NCBI RefSeq assembly: GCF_020536995.1
Contig: NC_068366.1
Coordinates: 33,842,111-33,906,110 of the forward strand
Reading direction: 5' to 3'
From: Dreissena polymorpha
Taxonomy: Eukaryota; Mollusca; Bivalvia; Myida; Dreissenidae
DNA length: 64,000 nucleotides
Made by a program: the position numbers and the translations under genes. Below the pieces are notes generated by a model, which worked only from the letters and a program-made list of their open reading frames with translations, was not told the origin of the DNA and did no database searches. Within the stretch, counting starts at the first letter, position 1, and each line of letters opens with the position of its first letter. Positions 14,401-24,597 of this stretch are shown here, piece by piece.

Positions 14401-16690
14401 GAAACCAGTGAGTAAAGTGAACTATTTAATATCGCCAAAAACCTCACCAAAACTGCAAAGGCGGTCGCCAATTCCTCTTGAGGCAAGACGATCATTCCCT
14501 TTGCAACCAACATTGGTCCAAAGAGGTTCTGGGTCTAATACGTCTAAAGAGGCGGAGGATATTATCAAGTCCCCAAAGCTGTCTGTCATATACTGTTCTC
14601 AAGAAGGGCTCGATCGGCACGATGTTCCTCATCCCAAAGACAAACAAGCATCTCCTCATTTGGATATCTACAACAACAACGCATTTATGAAGCAGCTGAC
14701 CATGTATGGTGCCGGGCTGCAAGGCTCCTCACCCCCACCCCGTGTTGTTCTACAAGGACTTTCGAGCCAGTCGCAGGCTGCAAAACCTTCCCAAAATATG
14801 CCTGTGCGAGGTAATCATTTCATACTAACTGCGGCTGATTTTGCAAACAAGAAACAAAAATATCCAATGGAGGAAGCTTCAGTATCAAGTGAAGATGAAG
14901 ATGATGGGGATTCAGATGAAGTGGAAACATACAGGGTCCAGACAATATTACCGAATGTGCCATTGAGATTTAACACCTCTAAACCATTGATTGAACATCA
15001 TAAAAGTGCTAGCGACAGCTCTAGTCATTCTGAAGATACTGTAAAATACAGGCCAGAAAACCCACCAGCTTACGACGTTGCTGTCCACAGAAATAGACTG
15101 TTAAAACAAGGTCTTTCTCCAGACAAGAGAAGTGATGACGAAATTGAGACGGAACGTCAGCGGGAAGCTAGCCTGCGTGCAAAACAATTATACGAGGAGT
15201 CAATACGTCAGTTCCAAGAAAGGCAACTGGTATCTCAGGCTGTGAAACAAGAACCAAATATTGTTTCAAAAAATGACAGCGTCTCCTCAGATGAGTCTGA
15301 GACAGCCTCCTGTTCGAGTGAAGAAGAGGAACCAAAATATAACCCTCACAAAATCTATGAAGAATCTTTAAAACGATTTCACGAAGAACAGCTGAAATCA
15401 TCTCCTTTAACTGTTGATGGTAAAAACATTTCGCTTTTGCAAACTAAAGGAGATGAACTAGAAGCTTACTCCGGAGTGAAGGTTGGGCTCAGTGCGGCTA
15501 ATAGCAATCCTAAATCTGAATCTCCCAGCCATTCAAGAACCTCATCGGGCAGTAGCAAGACCAGTAGCAATGAATCAACACCAACGGCGCGTCCCATTCA
15601 GCCCCCACCGTACAATAACCCCCCGCCCTATCACAGCCAGCAGAAGGAAACCAGTCCTGGCGATGCAAGGAGGCATTTGTTCCCCACAGCGGATGACTCC
15701 GCAGTTCTTGTAGAGCGCAGTGTTGCCCAAGGTACACAACAAACTGTTAATGCAAGAAGTGATGTGTTCAAAAGCTCAAATCAAAATGCTCACAGTGCAT
15801 TTGGTGTTCCCAAACGAAGAGACAATATACTTGTGTCAAACAGATCAAGAACTAATGTTGTCAATAGTGTGGATCGGCTTAGGGGACCTAATGTTTCGCA
15901 CAGTGCAGATTTCTCTGTTCAGAGTGCCCCCAAGGAGGCTGGTTCCTTGTATCGTGCTAATGTGACAAACATTCGAGCATGTGCTCCTCCTACTCAGGTA
16001 AAAACTGTGAACCCCTCTAGTGATGCTGGAAGTCAGCCGGGGGCAAGTGGCGTGTTAAAGCCTCGTGCGTCGTCAGTTGAACCCAGCATTTCACAAACTG
16101 TTGTTTCTAAAGCAGTAACAGATACGCAGGGACCCATCTCTTACAGAAATCCACAGTTTAGTAAGTCTTCAACTAGCATGAATGTCGTGAAATCAGTGTC
16201 TTCTGTGCCGCCACAGCGGGAACGGAGAAGCTCAGTGGATGGTTCTAGCAATCGACCAAATCCTGAGAAAGACTTGCCTTGGAGTGTCAAACGACTAAGT
16301 AACATTTTTGACACCGTAAAAGTTGACGGAAAATCTTCGTCAGCAAACTCATCACCCGTTTCAACTACCACGCTATTATCATCAACAAAATCATCGCCAT
16401 CGTTTGCATCATCGTCTCGTTCAACACCCAGTCATGATGAACAAACAAACTTTATTCTCAGCGACACTGTGCGATCGAGCATGTCGAGTAATAGCAGCAG
16501 CAGGAGTAGTTTAAACCAGTCTAGAAATTCCGTTTCGCCAGTCAAGAAATTCGGACCATTGGCTAGGGATTCATTTAGTTCTTCAGACAGTTCGGAATGT
16601 TCTTGTAGATACTCGCTTAGTTGTCGTCGTGACAATGACAACTTGGAAGAACTGAGTGACGCAAGTCTAACTGACATCACATATGTGTAA
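5466..16690 (+). CDS. ARHGAP20: RhoGAP-domain protein, ARHGAP20-like (3' five exons; 5' end outside or not found)
   Basis: Coding exons 5466-5639, 11805-12121, 12614-12723, 12924-13246 and 13500-16690 (TAA) have AG/GT borders and matching phases, giving 1370 visible residues. Exon one (ELPYAIKMSQIRDF) probably ends the Ras-association region or linker. Exons two to four encode the RhoGAP domain from LFGRNLTDVTS to VFGEDTVHLFG, with the arginine-finger motif GILRKS and the conserved MTAYNLSVCIAPSLLWP segment. From memory, the closest family is ARHGAP20/TAGAP, GAPs that stimulate GTP hydrolysis by Rho-type GTPases at membranes or the cytoskeleton. The last exon gives about 1060 residues of Ser-rich, probably disordered tail. 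It holds three PPxY motifs (PPAY, PPPY, PPPY), two copies of YEESxxxFxExQL, and a C-terminal ITYV that fits a class I PDZ ligand. Upstream exons (PH and start of RA in ARHGAP20) were not found in 1-5465. The family call is firm; ARHGAP20 rather than a sister GAP is an inference. Confidence 0.9.
6898..7119 (+). mobile_element. TTAA-flanked MITE, family 1
   Basis: Begins after TTAA (6894-6897) with CCCATTTATGCCTAG and ends with CTAGGCATAAATGGG followed by TTCA, a one-base change from TTAA. An internal palindrome of about 65 bp carries GATGAGACGCCGC on one arm and GCGTCTCATC on the other, framed by GCAAAC and GTTTGC. An inverted relative lies at 54344-54538. Confidence 0.85.
9828..9956 (+). repeat. 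H repeat, partial copy
   Basis: Runs from TTTAGCAAAAATC through GGCGGAAAGTGTTG and CAGGCTAATCAGC to GCATTAAACCCCC. Matches the 3' half of the H repeat. It lies inside the 6.2-kb RhoGAP intron. Confidence 0.75.
12150..12355 (-). mobile_element. TTAA-flanked MITE, family 2, in RhoGAP intron 3
   Basis: TTAA at 12146-12149 and 12356-12359. Inverted relative to the copies at 47286 and 63831. The central palindrome carries GATGAGATGCCAC and GTGGCGTCTCATC, extended by GGATCC and AAACTGTTTGC. It starts 28 bp after the end of the preceding exon. Confidence 0.85.
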
Positions 16691-17348
16691 ATGCTTGAGG
16701 ATGTTTATTACTGTATGTGACGTTCAAATAATATAAGAGTGATATGTATGTAATTGAAACAAGTAATGTGGAATATTCTCCAATTTGCAAAATTTTATTT
16801 GACTTAATGTGTTCAACATTTTAGAATTATTTTATCATTTTATTCTGCTCATAATTAGTATATACATGTATGCAAAAGTTAAAATCTGTTGAACTGTATA
16901 GAAAATAGTTAATTCATGAATATCTTTAAAATACTCTTCATTTTTATCCTGCACATATTTTTCCTACCTCCATTCCATCTTGTAGAAGAGTAGCTTATCA
17001 AAACTGTACAAATTGATGTAGCAAAAGTTTGTTAGATTTTTCAAATGTGCTGTCTTGTATAATATACTACTGTAAATATATTGAAACATCTTATCTTTAC
17101 AGATGTTATTCGACATGCTCCTCAAAATTGATAATTCAACAGTTTTCCTGTTGTTATAAGGAGTGACTGTGATATGTAGAAAAAAAACGGGACAAAATTT
17201 GTTCTTTTTAATTTCTTGTAGAAAAACTAGTATCTTATTGGTTTATATTCAATATGATATGTTAATTGTAATTTTACAGTTATTTCTATATGAGAATTGT
17301 ACATAGACCCCTACCCTTGTAAAAAAGTTCTATATACCATTTGAACTG

Positions 17349-17572
17349 CATCATGCAAAAAGGTATCTTATGCCATAAGCAGCCAGTGAAGCTTCAGACG
17401 AGCCTACGCAGATGCGCAGTCTTGTCAAGAGCAAGCCTGACTGCTTAAAAGTTGTTCAGGTTTTGTTGTTTAATTATTGAACATCCTAGCTGCTGACCAG
17501 ACTGTGCCAATGCGCAGATTGGTTTGGAGCTATGCTGGCCGCTTGTGGCTTAAGACCCATTTTTGCATGATG
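17349..17572 (+). mobile_element. MITE with CATCATGCAAAAA terminal repeats (J repeat)
   Basis: Begins CATCATGCAAAAAGG and ends CCATTTTTGCATGATG, near-perfect inverted ends. The interior has related inverted blocks: ATGCCATAAGCAGCCAG against GCTGGCCGCTTGTGG, and CAGATGCGCAG against CAATGCGCAG. Related copies lie near 18190, 28785 and 37495. Confidence 0.75.
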
Positions 17573-17871
17573 TGGGTCATTTAAATTAGGATGAAAAGAA
17601 GCCTCTATTAGATGTCATTCTTTCTAGTTGTCAACCCAACTGTTGCAAATTTTTTAAATGATTAAAATTTATTTGCAAACCATAAAGTAGATTAATTAAC
17701 TGCATGATATTTTAGCAATATTTTGTATATTGTATTACTTGTTTTATATGAAACTTTGACGCCTTCTTTATAACTCAGGTTTGTACATGAAAAGATTCAA
17801 TGATTATTATGTACATTTATGCATATTTATGAATATTAGTTATGAAATATAATAGTGCTTATTTCATTATT

Positions 17872-17890
17872 AATAAAACTGTTGAATAAA
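17872..17890 (+). terminator. RhoGAP polyadenylation signals
   Basis: Two AATAAA hexamers at 17872-17877 and 17885-17890, about 1.2 kb after the stop codon, followed by a T-rich stretch. They are the most likely cleavage signals for the RhoGAP transcript. Confidence 0.6.
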
Positions 17891-18189
17891 AATGTTCAAT
17901 ATAAATTGTCTTATTTTTTTATTTTCATTATATTTGACACAGTGTGCTTAATGCCAAGAATAAGTAATACAATTTAAATCTGCAAACATTTAACAAATTA
18001 TTACGAACCAAATAGGAACCCTTGTGTAAACTGCTTAAAAGGTCACCATTATTTATTGAGTTACAAGTACTGTTTGTGCCAAAATGTTAAAAAAATTCAA
18101 CAAAAGAACTTCATGTTTCCCCTGGTTTAGCACTGCTTAGTCTCTGGGAAAAAATTGCCTAGTATTTATACCGACCTGTGTTACGCGGA

Positions 18190-18385
18190 AATGGGTCTTA
18201 TGCAATAGGCAGCCAACATAGCTGCAGATCAGCTTGCACAACCGTATGGTCTTGTCTGAGGCTACCCCGAGTCTGCTATTAAGTCTGGCAATGTTTGATG
18301 GTCTCTTAAGGGGACATGGTAACTCCTGACCAGATTAGCTATGCTTGCCAAGTACATATGAAAACCCATTTTGCATGACACAGCT
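18190..18385 (+). repeat. J repeat, diverged copy
   Basis: Shares GGGTCTTATGCAATAGGCAGCCA and the closing block of the copy at 17349 (CCAGATTAGCTATGC, ACCCATTTTGCATGA). The ends are less complete than in the first copy. Confidence 0.55.
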
Positions 18386-18630
18386 TAACTCCAAAATTTG
18401 TTCTGACTGGAATGGCTCAAAACATGTCACCAGAAATATGCCACTTTCCGTTACCAGCCCAGTATTGCAGACAGTAATTCAATTGAAATAATGCAGGTAC
18501 GTTAACTGGTTGCACACTCTTGACAGTAAAAAATGATAACATAAATTGTGACCACCAGAAAAGAGGTACACTCGATGCGGATTTAGTACAAGGCATTTGA
18601 ACCAACTTTATTAAATTACAAAGACTTTAC

Positions 18631-18726
18631 AGGCTTTCCTAATATTGTTGCAATAGGCTATCCTAATAGTGTTGCAATAGGCTATCCTAATAGTGTTGCA
18701 ATAGGCTATCCTAATAGTGTTACAAA
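18631..18726 (+). repeat. 24-bp tandem repeat, about 4 copies
   Basis: Unit close to GGCTATCCTAATAGTGTTGC plus AATA. The middle copies are almost identical, suggesting recent expansion; the first differs (TTTCCTAATATTG) and the last ends TTACAAAATC. Confidence 0.9.
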
Positions 18727-19278
18727 ATCAAGGATATTAATCTGGATTCACTAAAAATTAGGGACAATGTGAAATTCTCAATTGTCTGAAGGTATTTTCC
18801 CATGAACATGTTCAAGAAAAATTAAGGCTCGAGTCCTCCATTCTTTGAAAACAGGTGCCGTAATTTCCCTATACTGCTTACAGTTTATAGTTCTAACTAA
18901 TCAAGATGCCATTCGTCTCAACACTTGTAGCATTAAAATATAAAAAATCTACACAAATAAATGATGACTGCTTTTGGGAACTTGCAGGAATTTAAATAAA
19001 CCAAGAATCTGGTCACTGTTTGGGGCACTGAGCAATAGCAGACTCTTAATAGGTCCCCTTGTTATCATCGTAACACCACATTTTATGTTTACTTTCGCAT
19101 CCTGAAAGTTGATTACATGCTATATCCTCTGCATTTGTATATGCCACCAATGGTGTCCAATGTATTTATTTATATCAGCTGTTGGTTAAAACTCATTTGT
19201 GATTAAATAAAAAAACAAAAACAATATCTGTGATGCTCATTGTCAATGCATTTTTAACAACAAAATCCACAGACTTAA

Positions 19279-19456
19279 CCATTTACTACTCAGAGACGCA
19301 CTTTAACATGTTTGAAGTCTCTTAGAAAATCAAATTAAATTTTAGACCATTCTCACAAGATTCATGTTTTAAAGGCTTCATTTCGAACCTTAAGATACTG
19401 ATGAGCAGCACATAGCATAAAACCTGACATAACTGACTCGTGCTTTCTGCACATTG
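19279..19456 (-). mobile_element. TTAA-flanked MITE, family 3, truncated inverted copy
   Basis: Follows TTAA (19275-19278) with CCATTTACTACTCAG, then shows the family 3 body in reverse: TAAGATACTGATGAGCAGC and GCATAAAACCTGAC. The far end is lost near TTTCTGCACATTG. Confidence 0.7.
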
Positions 19457-20629
19457 TCTCAATGCCCTGAGAAGTTGAGGAAAATTTCATGACAATCGGT
19501 CAAAGGAAATATAAGACTTGAAAATGTTATGGCAAGACTAACTGACAGAAAAAATGAACAACTAGCATTACTATAATCTTGCAATATGGGCATGAAGCCT
19601 TGGTAAATAAATTCAAAGCAACAATTTAAATTCGCAAAACAAGGCCACAATGCCAGTTATAAATAAAGCAAAGTATACGGGTGTGCAAATTCATGAGCAG
19701 GATTATAAGTTTGTAAAGTTTCATCATCCTTGCAGAAATACTTTTAGAGTTGAGTGTGACCTTTCTTTGTATTTTTTTAAATCTACCAATACTACCGAAA
19801 TAATGAATAAAAAAATGCCAAAATTCCTCAGTCCATTAACATGCTAGTTGATATGTTTGTAAAGTTTTAACACTTTAGCAACAATACTATGAGAGTAGTT
19901 ATAATCCAGACTGACAGAGGTAGAGATCTACAGAAAGACAAATAAATGCCATATATCTATATGCATTTCTTATAAAAGCATGGGCATAAAAACAATCAAT
20001 CAAAACCACATGTATAACATAAAAACACACTTCGAAAATAACAGTTAAAACATACTGCTTAAATATAGTGTATTTCATATATCTCTGATGAAAGAGAGAT
20101 AATCAGCAAAGATCTGTATGTAATAGGTATATAAGTTGTCTTCCTTTGAAAGGTTTTGCGTATTTGATACTCTTCTAAGGCACTAATTACAAAAGCCAAA
20201 AAAGACGCACATTTGTTATGGACAGTACAATTTGTGATACAATACTTAATCTGATACCCTCTTATATAATTATAATCTTAATTAAAAAAAACAAAAACAA
20301 TTCTGGCCACTATAGACAATAACTTTGTATCATGAACACAAACATACACCATTTTTCGAAGTATGAGGTGTAGAATGAATTATCATGTCTATGGGACACG
20401 GATTTTCAATTGAATTTCGCAAATCAATGCAAACGCAATGTTACACACCAAATATGAATCCCTTACCCTTGTACTTTCAGAATTTTTTTATACATTTTCA
20501 TTGTTTTAATGTATTTTAAGCTCCGGTGACTTAGATTTGCAATAAACAATAAGTAAATTTGATCATTTTGAGGGGGTCATCTAAGGCACCGCGAAGTTCC
20601 CCTTGAGCAACTTGTACACTATGTGCTTT

Positions 20630-23160
20630 TCTACATGTACACTTATGAGTTATGGAGATCATTGGTGCCAGGATTTCTACTTTTACACTTATGGAGTTCA
20701 TAGGTGTCAGGTTTTTTACATTTACACCTATGGAGTCCATTGGTGCCAGGTTTTATACATTAACACTTATGGAGTTCATTGGTGCCAGGTTTTCTACATT
20801 TAACACTAATGGAGTTCATTGGTGCCAGGTTTTCTACATTTACACTTATTGAGTTCATTGTTGCCAGGTTTTCTACATTTACACCTATGGAGTCCATTGG
20901 TGCCAGGTTTTCTACATGAACACTAATGGAGTCCATTGGTGCCAGGTTTTCTACATTTACACCTATGGAGTCCTTTCGTGCCAGGTTTTCTACATTTACA
21001 CTTATGAAGTTTATTGGTGCTAGGTTTTCTACATTTACACTTATGGAGTTTATTGGTGCCTGTTTTTCTACATTTACACTAATAGAGTTTTATTGTTGCC
21101 AGGTTTTCTACATTTACACTAATGGAGTTCATTGGTGCCAGGGTTTCTACATTTTACACTTATGGAGTTCATTGGTGCCAGGTATTCTACATGTACACCT
21201 ATGGAGTCCATTGGTGCCAGGTTTTCTACATGAACACTAATGGAGTCCATTGGTGCCAGGTTTTCTACATTTACACCTATAAAATCCATTGGTGTCAGGT
21301 TTTCTACATGAACACTTATGGAGTTCATTGGTGCCAGGTTTTCTACATTTACACCTATGGAGTCCTTCGGTGCCAGGTTTTCTACATTTACACTAATGGA
21401 GTCCATTGGTGCCAGGTTTTCTACATTTAAACCTATGGAGTCCATTTTTGCCATGTTTTCTACATTTACACTTATGGGGGCCAGGTTTTCTACATTTACA
21501 CTTATAGAGTTCATTGGTGCCAGGTTTTCTACATTCACACTTATTGAGTCCATTGGTGCCAGGTTTGCTACATTTACACTTATGGAGTTCATTGGTGCCA
21601 GGTTTTCTACATTTACACCTATGGAGTCCATTGGTGCCAGGTTTACTACATTTACACTAATGGAGTCCATTGATGCCAGGTTTTCTACATTTACACTCAT
21701 GGAGCTCATTGGTGCCAGGTTTTCTACATTTACACTTAAAGACTTGATTGGTGCAAGGTTTTCTACATTTACACTAATGGAGTCCGTTGGTGCGAGGTTT
21801 TCTACATTTAAACTAATGGAGTCCATTGGTGCCAGGTTTTCTTCATTTACACTTATGAAGTTCATTGGTGCCAGGTTTTCTACATTTACAACTATGGAGT
21901 CCTTTGGTGCCAGGTTTTCTACATTTACACTTATGAAGTTTATTGGTGCTAGGTTTTCTACATTTACACTTATGGAGTTTATTGGTGCCTGTTTTTCTAC
22001 ATTTACACTAATAGAGTTCATTGTTGCCAGGTTTTCTACATTTACACTAATGGAGTTCATTGGTGCCAGGGTTTCTACATTGTACACTTATGGAGTTCAT
22101 TGGTGCCAGGTTTTCTACATTTACACCTATGGAGTCCATTGGTGCCAGCTTTTCTACATGAACACTAATGGAGACCATTGGTGCCAGGTTTTCTACATTT
22201 ACACCTATAAAGTCCATTGGTGTCAGGTTTTCTACATGAACACTTATGGAGTTCATTAGTGCCAGGTTTTCTACATTTACACCTATGGAGTCCTTCGGTG
22301 CCAGGTTTTCTACATTTACACTAATGGAGTTCATTGGTGCCAGGTTTTTTACTTTTAAACCTATGGAGTCCATTTTTGCCATGTTTTCTACATTTACACT
22401 TATGGGGGCCAGGTTTTCTACATTTACACTTATAGAGTTCATTGGTGCCAGGTTTTCTACATTTACACTTATTGAGTCCATTGGTGCCAGGTTTTCTACA
22501 TTTACACTTATGGAGTTCATTGGTGCCAGGTTTTCTACATTTACACCTATGGAGTCCATTGGTGCCAGGTTTACTACATTTACACTAATGGAGTCCATTG
22601 GTAACAGGTTTTCTACATTTACACTCATGGAGTTCATTGGTGCCAGGTTTTCTACATTTACACTTAAAGACTTGATTGGTGCAAGGTTTTCTACATTTAC
22701 ACTAATGGAGTCCATTGGTGCGAGGTTTTCTACATTTAAACTAATGGAGTCCATTGGTGGCAGGTTTTCTTCATTTACACTTATGGAGTTCATTGGTGCC
22801 AGGTTTTCTACATTTACACTGATGGAGTCCATTGTGTGTTTCATTGGTGCCAGGTTTTCTACATTTACACTGATGGAGTCCATTGGTGCAAGGTTTTTTT
22901 CATTTACACTTATGGAGATCAATGGAGGCTACATTTACACTTATGGAGTTCATTGGTGTGAGGTTTTCTACATTTACACTAATGGAGTCCATTGGTGCCA
23001 GGTTTTCTACATTTACACTTACGGAGCTCATTGGTGCCAGGTTTTCTACGTGTACACTTATGGAGTTCATTGGTGCCAGGTTTTCTACATTTACACTTAT
23101 GGAGTCCATTGGTGCCAGGTTTTTTACATTTACACTAATGGAGTTCATTGGTGCCTTGTC
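20630..23160. repeat. 39-bp minisatellite with 928-bp higher-order repeat
   Basis: About 65 copies of a 39-bp unit containing TTTCTACATTTACACTTATG followed by GAGTTCATTGGTGCCAGG. Blocks of variant units recur 928 bp apart: for example CCTATAAARTCCATTGG at 21276 and 22204, and a truncated unit reading TTATGGGGGCCAGG in each block. The start of a further block is visible near 21001/21930. Since 39 is a multiple of three, long frames stay open on both strands (13-residue repeats GARFSTFTLMEFI and NVENLAPMNSISV). The frames are interrupted and the 928-bp step changes phase, so I read this as non-coding satellite DNA. Confidence 0.95.
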
Positions 23161-24597
23161 AATGTTACCAAGATATATATTAGACAGTGAGCCTTGATTG
23201 ATTGATTGATTTTTATTCAGGTTTAAAACACACAATATACAAGTTATCATTCACATTTACATAACAAATTAAATGCCAGGTTGAACCCTGATTGTACACA
23301 ACACTACTGTACTTTCTATAAAAAGTCTCTATATATAAATCTGTTCACAAAGGATATCAAACAGTCACACTTAATAACTACAGTTACATACAATTTAATG
23401 TGTATGTGCTGTACTTCCATTTTATTTGTAGAAACATGTAGTAAGAAAAAATTGGGTTTAACAACTTTCAGGCAAAATATTTCTGGGAAAGGTTATCTTT
23501 CCCTTCTAAACATTGCAATGTTAATATGTTTTGAATGTCACCTAGATTTACACATAAATAAGAATAATGGTAGTAACCAACACTACAAAATAAGTTTCTT
23601 ATATACGAGACGTAACTTTCACACTTGCAAAATCATAACATACAATTAACAATGAAATGACAATGAACAATATTTCTGATATATCACCGAGACAATATAT
23701 CACAAATGCTACTTACTTTGCAAAGATGTAAATCTGTGATTTTTTATGAAATGACCAATTTTTAAATAAAATCTATAAACAAATTATTAAAAGCGTTTAG
23801 ATATATTTAAGTACTTTTACAACTGTAGTCTAAACTTTCCGTTCAGCCAATAGATTGTTTTAAAGATATAAATACTTAAAAGTATACTTCATGATTATAA
23901 GTCTATAAAATGTACAAAAAAAAACTCCTTTTACAATTAAACAAGAACTATCATTCAGCCAAAATTGTTGCAGTCAACATTTCTTCCTTATTTATCATCA
24001 ACACATGAATTTCATTCAGCTATGAAACCTTGAGCAAAATCTGCTGACAATTTATTGCATAGTGATAAAACAGCCAAAGGGCCATTATTCTGCATAACTT
24101 CATCGCAGCCAAAAATCTACACATTGGGGTCATTCAATGTGAAAGTGTGCGCAAAATCCACCCAGTAGTTAGAGGGAAGTTTTTACAATGTAAAAGCAGA
24201 CAAAGGGCCATAATTCTGGAGGCAGACATTTTTGTCTTATGATCATCTAAACATTAAAGGCATTCAAATGTGAATGTTTGAGGGAGATTCACCCAGTAAA
24301 TGGTGATTTTCAAAACCCAATGGGGCTATATACAGCCTGTATATATATCTATACATTAAGGTCATTCAACAGTGCAAGTTTGAGCGAGATCCATCAACAA
24401 GTTAAAAAGGACTTGAATACATATCTTCAGCTGTGTGTATGTAGGGACCTACATATAGACAGATAGATGCTCAATGCCTCCCATTGCGTGGGGCCTATAA
24501 ATGTGTGACAGAGTCATGATTTTCTCCCTCTAGCAACTAAACAATTTCTACTATTAAAATTTAAAAACGAATCTCAGCTTCCAACTCTATACAGATA
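23161..24597. other. Intergenic region and 3' flank of the methyltransferase
   Basis: Begins with a short GATT run. The part near 24050-24480 carries degraded repeat text (GGTCATTCAA blocks). A minus-strand AATAAA (TTTATT at 24051-24056) is a candidate polyadenylation signal for the methyltransferase, about 540 bp after its stop. No supported gene. Confidence 0.5.

Larger units (their letters stand above)
16691..17905 (+). other. 3' untranslated region of the RhoGAP gene
   Basis: AT-rich sequence between the TAA stop and two AATAAA signals. It contains a complete short MITE at 17349-17572, so that repeat is likely transcribed in the mature mRNA. The exact 3' end is inferred. Confidence 0.65.
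17906..20629. other. Intergenic region
   Basis: Lies between the RhoGAP 3' end and the minisatellite. Contains a J repeat, a small 24-bp tandem repeat and a family 3 MITE fragment, listed separately. No supported gene. Confidence 0.6.

Noticed and set aside
20926-23250. Long open frames with 13-residue repeats on both strands, resembling a repeat protein
   Set aside because: They follow from a 39-bp tandem unit without stops; both strands are open equally, frames shift at the 928-bp step, and no signal peptide or flanking exon is present.
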